Shown here: positions 59,244 to 64,000 of the stretch, piece by piece | How positions within the stretch are numbered: the first letter of the stretch is position 1 | Layout of the letters: each line of letters starts with the position of its first letter | NCBI GenBank assembly: GCA_936920625.1 | Contig: CAKZHC010000048.1 | Coordinates: 26,758-90,757, forward strand | Direction: 5' to 3' | DNA length: 64,000 nucleotides | From: an uncultured Enterobacteriaceae bacterium | GTDB taxonomy: Bacteria > Pseudomonadota > Gammaproteobacteria > Enterobacterales > Enterobacteriaceae | Translations under genes and position numbers: made by a program | The notes under the pieces: model-generated | Told to the model about the DNA's origin: nothing | The model's database searches: none | The model's input: the letters and a program-made list of their open reading frames with translations, nothing else

Positions 59244-59701
59244 AGGGTGCTTATTCTGAGGGCAGGACCATTCATATCAACTCCTTACTTATCTACAGTG
59301 TTTATCCAGAATGATTGCAAAGAAATACCTGTTTGCTGGTTACACTTCCTGATGTCTTCCGTTTTCAGCATTTAAAATTTTCCCAACTTATTCAGATAAA
59401 TTTTTCTTACAAATTTGGCATCTACCGCAAAGATATTGTTTTTTTTATGTTGATAAAATGTCAGCAGATTTGTAACGAACAACATGTTAGCCAACAGACT
59501 GGTGACCCGGAGTGCGTTATTGCAGGTTTACTACACACCAGGAAATGGCTTATTATATTAAGAGTCGATCCCAGAGCGATTAGCATTTTCTGACGGTTTT
59601 CAACTAAACTTGACTGCCGTCATATAATATTAATCTTGCTGCCTGGGCAGTTATCGCGTAAAACTGTCACCCGCTCTCAGACCACATAAACGATAGACAT
59701 T
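59244..59701. other. Divergent intergenic region Vat-like gene / rnb
   Basis: 460 bases. Contains the frameshifted original start of the acetyltransferase gene (ATG at about 59272 on the - strand) and the rnb promoter. No other gene recognised. Confidence 0.45.
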
Positions 59702-61636
59702 ATGTTTCAAGATAATCCCCTGCTTGCACAGCTTAAAGAGAAACTCCACGCCCAGACACCGCGTGTTGAAGGTGTGGTCAAAAGTACCGATAAAGGGTTT
59801 GGTTTTCTGGAAGTTGATTCTCAAAAAAGTTACTTTATCCCACCGTCACAAATGAAGAAAGTGATGCATGGTGATCGCATTGTTGCTGTATTACAGACTG
59901 ACAGAGAACGCGATGTTGCAGAACCAGAAAAACTGATTGAACCGTTTCTTAGCCGTTTCGTAGGGCGCATCCAGAAAAAAGAGGGGCGCTTTTGTATCAT
60001 CCCAGATCACCCGCTGTTAAAAGAGTCAATACTCTGCCGGGCTGCGGGCGGGCTCAAACATAATTTTCAGGTCAATGACTGGGCGGTGGCAGAGATGCGC
60101 CGCCATCCGCTCAAGGGTGATCGCGGTTTCTATGCTGAACTTACTGAATACATTACCGCAGGCAATGATCCTTTCGCTCCATGGTGGGTGACACTGTCAC
60201 ATCATAATCTTGAGCGGCTCCCTCCTATGGAGGAACCTGGTGAAATACTGGACGAAGGCTTACAACGAGAGGATCTGACTGCCCTAGAGTTTGTTACTAT
60301 CGACAGCGCCAGCACTGAAGATATCGACGATGCACTTTATGTTTGTGAAACACCAGAGGGTGAGTTGCAACTCACCATTGCTATTGCTGACCCCACCGCA
60401 TGGATAGCCGAAGGCAGCACACTTGATCTGATTGCGGCCAGTCGAGCATTTACCAACTATCTGCCCGGCTTCAATATCCCAATGCTGCCTCGTGAATTAT
60501 CAGATGACCGCTGTTCATTACGTTTACATCAGCGCCGTCCGGTTCTTGCCTGCCGTGTAACGGTGTCGAAAGAGGGTGAACTACGTGATGATATGCATTT
60601 CTTCACTGCGTGGATTGAATCTAAAGCCCGGCTAATTTATGACGACGTTTCAGATTGGCTGGAGAATACTGGCAGCTGGCAGCCACAGAGTGATGCTATT
60701 GCTAATCAGATTATGTTGCTTCATCGCCTGTGTCTGTCCCGAACTGCATGGCGCCAAACACATGCGCTGGTGTTTAAAGAACGTTCAGACTATGTTTTTC
60801 TGCTGGATGATAATGCTGAAGTCCTGGATATCATTGCTGAATCGCGACGCATCAGTAATCGTATTGTCGAAGAAGCGATGATTACCGCCAACATTTGTGC
60901 TGCTGAAGTGTTACAAAATAAGCTGGGTTTTGGTATCTACAATGTACATAGCGGGTTCGAGTATGTTAATGCCGATCAGGCTTGCAGTCTGCTGGCCAGT
61001 CACGGTATCCAGACGACCCCGGCAACACTGATGACTCTGGAGGGTTACTGCGCCCTGCGCCGCCAGCTGGATAGTCTGCCAACGTCATTTCTTGATAATC
61101 GCATTCGTCGTTTTCTCTCTTTTGGTGGTATGAGTACCCGCCCTGAACCCCATTTTGGTCTGGGTCTCAAAGCTTATGCCACCTGGACATCACCTATCCG
61201 TAAATATGGTGACATGGTTAATCATCGTCTGCTTAAAGCAATTATTTGTGGTAAAGATGCCCGACGGCCGTCTGAGGAGATAACTTTGAAAATGGCCGAA
61301 CGTCGCCGTCTTTACCGTCTGGCTGAACGCGATGTCAGTAGCTGGCTTTATGCCCGATTTTTGCAAAAAATGGCAGGCGGTGATAAGCGTTTTAGCGGAG
61401 AAATTATTGATATTTCCCGTGGCGGCATGCGCCTTCGTCTGGCAGAAAATGGAGCGGTGGTATTCGTTCCTGCCTCATTCCTGCATGCGGTACGCGACGA
61501 GATGGTATGTAGCCCGGAGAATGGCACTATCGAGATAAAAGGCCAGTTAGCTTATCGAGTGAGCGATACCGTTGATGTTACGCTTGCAGAAGTACGGATG
61601 GAAACACGCAGCATTGTAGCACGGCCTGCCGCCTGA
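59702..61636 (+). CDS. rnb: Exoribonuclease II
   Basis: 3'-5' exoribonuclease, 644 residues, same as E. coli RNase II. Two cold-shock domains ([18 protein letters not shown] at the start), RNB catalytic domain with the acidic metal-binding set in [16 protein letters not shown], and C-terminal S1 domain ([17 protein letters not shown]). Frame intact. A matS site lies inside it. E. coli gene order sapF-fabI-rnb is kept, with the Vat-like gene inserted. Confidence 0.96.
   Translation: MFQDNPLLAQLKEKLHAQTPRVEGVVKSTDKGFGFLEVDSQKSYFIPPSQMKKVMHGDRIVAVLQTDRERDVAEPEKLIEPFLSRFVGRIQKKEGRFCIIPDHPLLKESILCRAAGGLKHNFQVNDWAVAEMRRHPLKGDRGFYAELTEYITAGNDPFAPWWVTLSHHNLERLPPMEEPGEILDEGLQREDLTALEFVTIDSASTEDIDDALYVCETPEGELQLTIAIADPTAWIAEGSTLDLIAASRAFTNYLPGFNIPMLPRELSDDRCSLRLHQRRPVLACRVTVSKEGELRDDMHFFTAWIESKARLIYDDVSDWLENTGSWQPQSDAIANQIMLLHRLCLSRTAWRQTHALVFKERSDYVFLLDDNAEVLDIIAESRRISNRIVEEAMITANICAAEVLQNKLGFGIYNVHSGFEYVNADQACSLLASHGIQTTPATLMTLEGYCALRRQLDSLPTSFLDNRIRRFLSFGGMSTRPEPHFGLGLKAYATWTSPIRKYGDMVNHRLLKAIICGKDARRPSEEITLKMAERRRLYRLAERDVSSWLYARFLQKMAGGDKRFSGEIIDISRGGMRLRLAENGAVVFVPASFLHAVRDEMVCSPENGTIEIKGQLAYRVSDTVDVTLAEVRMETRSIVARPAA
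60188..60200. other. matS site inside rnb
   Basis: GTGACACTGTCAC matches the matS consensus GTGACRNYGTCAC perfectly. Confidence 0.7.
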
Positions 61637-61643
61637 TTATTAC

Positions 61644-61665
61644 TGTGAGGCCATCAGGCCTCACA
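61644..61665 (+). terminator. Strong hairpin after rnb
   Basis: TGTGAGGCC (61644-61652), loop ATCA, GGCCTCACA (61657-61665): perfect 9-bp stem. It resembles the fabI terminator but is followed by C-rich sequence instead of T's, so intrinsic termination is doubtful; it may protect the 3' end. Confidence 0.55.
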
Positions 61666-61819
61666 TCCCCATCCCCGCCCCATTTATGCCTTGCGGTGCA
61701 TGTCACACCCTGATTTACTCTTTGTATTATTGCCGCATATCATCACATACAATGTGACTGATTCACGGACATTATTAAATAATCTGACATATTAGTCGGC
61801 AATAATAAGGAGTTATGTT

Positions 61820-63886
61820 ATGGAAAAGCTGCGATCCTGCATTGTCTGGATTTTGGTCTCAATAACGGGAGCGACTGCACTGGCAATGCTGGCACTTCGC
61901 CGTGGAGAAACAGTTAACGCACTTTGGCTGGTTATTGCCGCTATTGCCTGTTACTCCATCGCCTGGCGATTTTACAGTTTGTTTATCTCCCGCCGCATTT
62001 TCGAACTGGATGACAATCGACTGACACCCGCTGAGCGTCATAATGATGGCCTGGATTATGTTCCCACTAATAAATGGGTACTGTTTGGGCATCATTTTGC
62101 TGCAATTGCGGGTGCCGGACCACTTATAGGCCCTATTCTTGCTGCGCAGATGGGATTTCTTCCAGGCACTATCTGGATTCTGGCTGGTGTTGTGTTTGCT
62201 GGTGCTGTTCAGGATTTTTTAGTGCTATTCATTTCCACTCGTCGTGATGGCCGCTCACTCGGAGAAATCGCGTGTCAGGAATTAGGATCTTTTGCTGGCA
62301 TAGTGACGATGCTGGGTGCTCTGGGCGTGATGATCATTATCCTTTCGGTGCTGGCCCTAGTGGTAGTGAAAGCACTGACTAACTCGCCCTGGGGAATGTT
62401 TACCATTGCGCTAACTCTTCCCATAGCTCTGCTGATGGGTATTTATATGCGTTTTATTCGCCCCGGCCGCATTCTGGAAATTTCAGTTGTTGGTTTTTTG
62501 CTAATGATTGGGGCTATTGTCTATGGTGAAAATGTAGCAAGGGACCCCTTCTGGGGGCCCTTTTTTACACTGGACGGGACTACCCTTACCTTTGTATTGG
62601 TTATCTACGGTTTTGTCGCTTCTGTTTTGCCCGTCTGGCTGATACTCGCTCCTCGTGATTATCTCTCTACCTTCCTTAAAATCGGTGTGATTGCCGGTCT
62701 GGCCGTAGGTATTCTGTTTGCAATGCCGGACCTGAAGATGCCTGCTGTAACTCATTTTATTGATGGCAGCGGTCCTGTCTTCTCCGGCAATATCTTTCCC
62801 TTCCTTTTTATCACCATCGCCTGTGGTGCAATCTCTGGTTTTCACGCACTGGTTTCCAGTGGGACGACGCCAAAGCTTATCGAGCGCGAGAGCCATATAC
62901 GCGTCATAGACTATGGCGCAATGTTAATGGAGTCATTCGTGGCTATCATGGCACTTATTTGCGCTTCTGTTATCGATCCGGGAGTTTATTTTGCTATGAA
63001 CTCCCCCGCTGCGTTGATAGGGAGTACTGCTGAAAGTGCCTCTCAGTTAATCAGCCAGTGGGGATTTGTTATCACACCGCAGAATCTGAGTCAGGTCGCT
63101 CAAAATGTTGGCGAACTCTCTGTGCTTTCGCGCACTGGTGGTGCGCCTACTTTTGCAGTAGGGATGGCTCGTATTATCACCGAAATATTCAACAGCCCTG
63201 CCCTGATGGCTTTCTGGTATCACTTTGCCATTCTGTTTGAAGCCCTTTTTATTTTGACAGCCGTCGATGCAGGAACTCGTGCCTGCCGGTTTATGGTGCA
63301 GGATCTTATTGGGGTGATGATTCCAGCGCTTGCCAGTAATCGCAACTGGTTTGGCAATATAATGGGCACTGCTGTCGCTGTTGCCGGATGGGGTTTTTTT
63401 GTCTGGCAGGGTGTGATTGACCCTCTCGGCGGAATAAACACACTCTGGCCATTATTCGGCATTGGTAACCAGATGCTCGCCTCTATGGCATTGATAGTCG
63501 GCACAGTTGTTCTGTTTAAAATGAAAAAAGAACGTTATGCATGGGTTACTCTGCTCCCTACTGGATGGCTTTTTATCACTTCGATATATGCGGGGTGGCA
63601 AAAAATCTTTGATCCCAAACCGTCCATTGGATTTCTGGCACAGGCCAGACGTTTTGATCAGGGTATTGACGAAGGAATAATTATTGCACCTGCTAAAACA
63701 GTGGCTGAGATGCAAACTATTGTTTTGGGTAATCAAATAAATGCTCTGCTTTGCGGTTTTTTCATGTTAGTAGCGGTCACGATGCTGATTGCTGCTGGTT
63801 TTGCCATTCGTAAAGCATTACATAGTACACAACCGAGCAGTCATGAATCAGCTCCGATATTACGCGAGGAAGTTTCTCATGTTTAA
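61820..63886 (+). CDS. cstA: Carbon starvation protein CstA (peptide/pyruvate transporter family)
   Basis: Large inner-membrane transporter, 688 residues (E. coli CstA 701). ATG 61820 with AAGGAG upstream. Conserved CstA stretches: RHNDGLDYVPTNKWVLFGHH, FAAIAGAGPLIGPILAAQMG, RRDGRSLGEIA, VSGFHAL-type GFHALVSSGTTPK and DAGTRACRFMVQD. BtsT is the paralogue, but spacing and C-terminus fit CstA better. The small ybdD-like partner gene that usually follows is not recognisable before the window ends. Confidence 0.9.
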   Translation: MEKLRSCIVWILVSITGATALAMLALRRGETVNALWLVIAAIACYSIAWRFYSLFISRRIFELDDNRLTPAERHNDGLDYVPTNKWVLFGHHFAAIAGAGPLIGPILAAQMGFLPGTIWILAGVVFAGAVQDFLVLFISTRRDGRSLGEIACQELGSFAGIVTMLGALGVMIIILSVLALVVVKALTNSPWGMFTIALTLPIALLMGIYMRFIRPGRILEISVVGFLLMIGAIVYGENVARDPFWGPFFTLDGTTLTFVLVIYGFVASVLPVWLILAPRDYLSTFLKIGVIAGLAVGILFAMPDLKMPAVTHFIDGSGPVFSGNIFPFLFITIACGAISGFHALVSSGTTPKLIERESHIRVIDYGAMLMESFVAIMALICASVIDPGVYFAMNSPAALIGSTAESASQLISQWGFVITPQNLSQVAQNVGELSVLSRTGGAPTFAVGMARIITEIFNSPALMAFWYHFAILFEALFILTAVDAGTRACRFMVQDLIGVMIPALASNRNWFGNIMGTAVAVAGWGFFVWQGVIDPLGGINTLWPLFGIGNQMLASMALIVGTVVLFKMKKERYAWVTLLPTGWLFITSIYAGWQKIFDPKPSIGFLAQARRFDQGIDEGIIIAPAKTVAEMQTIVLGNQINALLCGFFMLVAVTMLIAAGFAIRKALHSTQPSSHESAPILREEVSHV

Positions 63887-64000
63887 CAAACTTTTGTCAG
63901 GCCTGGTCTGTAAAAATGGCCGGTTCTCATCGTCATTCTGCTATCATGATTTATTTTTTGCTTTAATTAAATTTAATTATTAAAAATATCTTTATTTTTT

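Noticed and set aside
63789..63983. Frame after cstA beginning near MFNKLLSG that might be a ybdD-like partner
   Set aside because: After the first residues it does not show the DUF466 pattern and becomes low-complexity AT-rich sequence; no support beyond position.

Overview
The window comes from a gammaproteobacterium of the order Enterobacterales. Gene content and neighbour pairs match the replication-terminus half of an Escherichia-type chromosome: ldhA/ydbJ, hrpA, ydgD/asr/rstAB, ydgI/ydgH/pntA, ycjXF-tyrR-tpx-ycjG-mpaA, ttcA, ynfD/ynfB, pspABC/pspF, sapABCDF-fabI, rnb. Protein divergence and the mixture of genes suggest an Erwinia/Pantoea-like relative, which is a guess. The many broken genes (pntA with pntB missing, a dehydrogenase with several frameshifts, decayed duplicates, a truncated hydrolase, an IS remnant) and long gene-poor AT-rich stretches suggest a genome in early decay, as in host-restricted or symbiotic lineages.

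Layout. 1-9.3 kb: acetyltransferase (cut by the window edge), ydbJ-like lipoprotein, ldhA, a sugar:cation symporter, a secreted unknown, hrpA. 9.5-17 kb: a duplicated asr-ydgU unit flanking ydgD, then rstBA (whose RstA box lies upstream of each asr copy), an ArcD-type antiporter and ydgH. 17.5-27.7 kb: pntA pseudogene, a 1.5 kb empty stretch, ycjX-ycjF-tyrR, tpx, ycjG/mpaA, ttcA. 28-31 kb: DHA2 efflux pump, a YnfD-like protein with a 15-residue repeat tail, ynfB, and the 3' stump of an alpha/beta hydrolase.

Centre of interest, 31.1-36.3 kb: a dif site matching 25 of 28 positions of E. coli dif, followed by relics of two unrelated ssDNA phages. The first is a gokushovirus-like microvirus on the + strand; the second is an inovirus on the - strand. 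A degenerate dif-like sequence beside a hairpin closes the segment. Two perfect and one near-perfect matS sites, and four KOPS-like octamers all pointing at this dif, suggest it is the chromosomal dif itself. An AAA ATPase gene truncated by an IS6-family remnant follows.

36.9-49.6 kb: accessory region with a ClpP-like fragment, a small DUF3606-like gene, an acyltransferase, an AI-2E permease, AraC and Rrf2 regulators, a dehydrogenase pseudogene, sotB, an ascorbate-type PTS with an AlsE-like epimerase, a decayed gene with a 13-bp triplication, and two small exported cysteine-containing peptides that look like paralogues. 49.6-63.9 kb: core genes again: pspCBA with a sigma-54 promoter divergent from pspF, the sapABCDF operon, fabI, a Vat-like acetyltransferase, rnb and cstA. 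No tRNA, rRNA or CRISPR array was seen.
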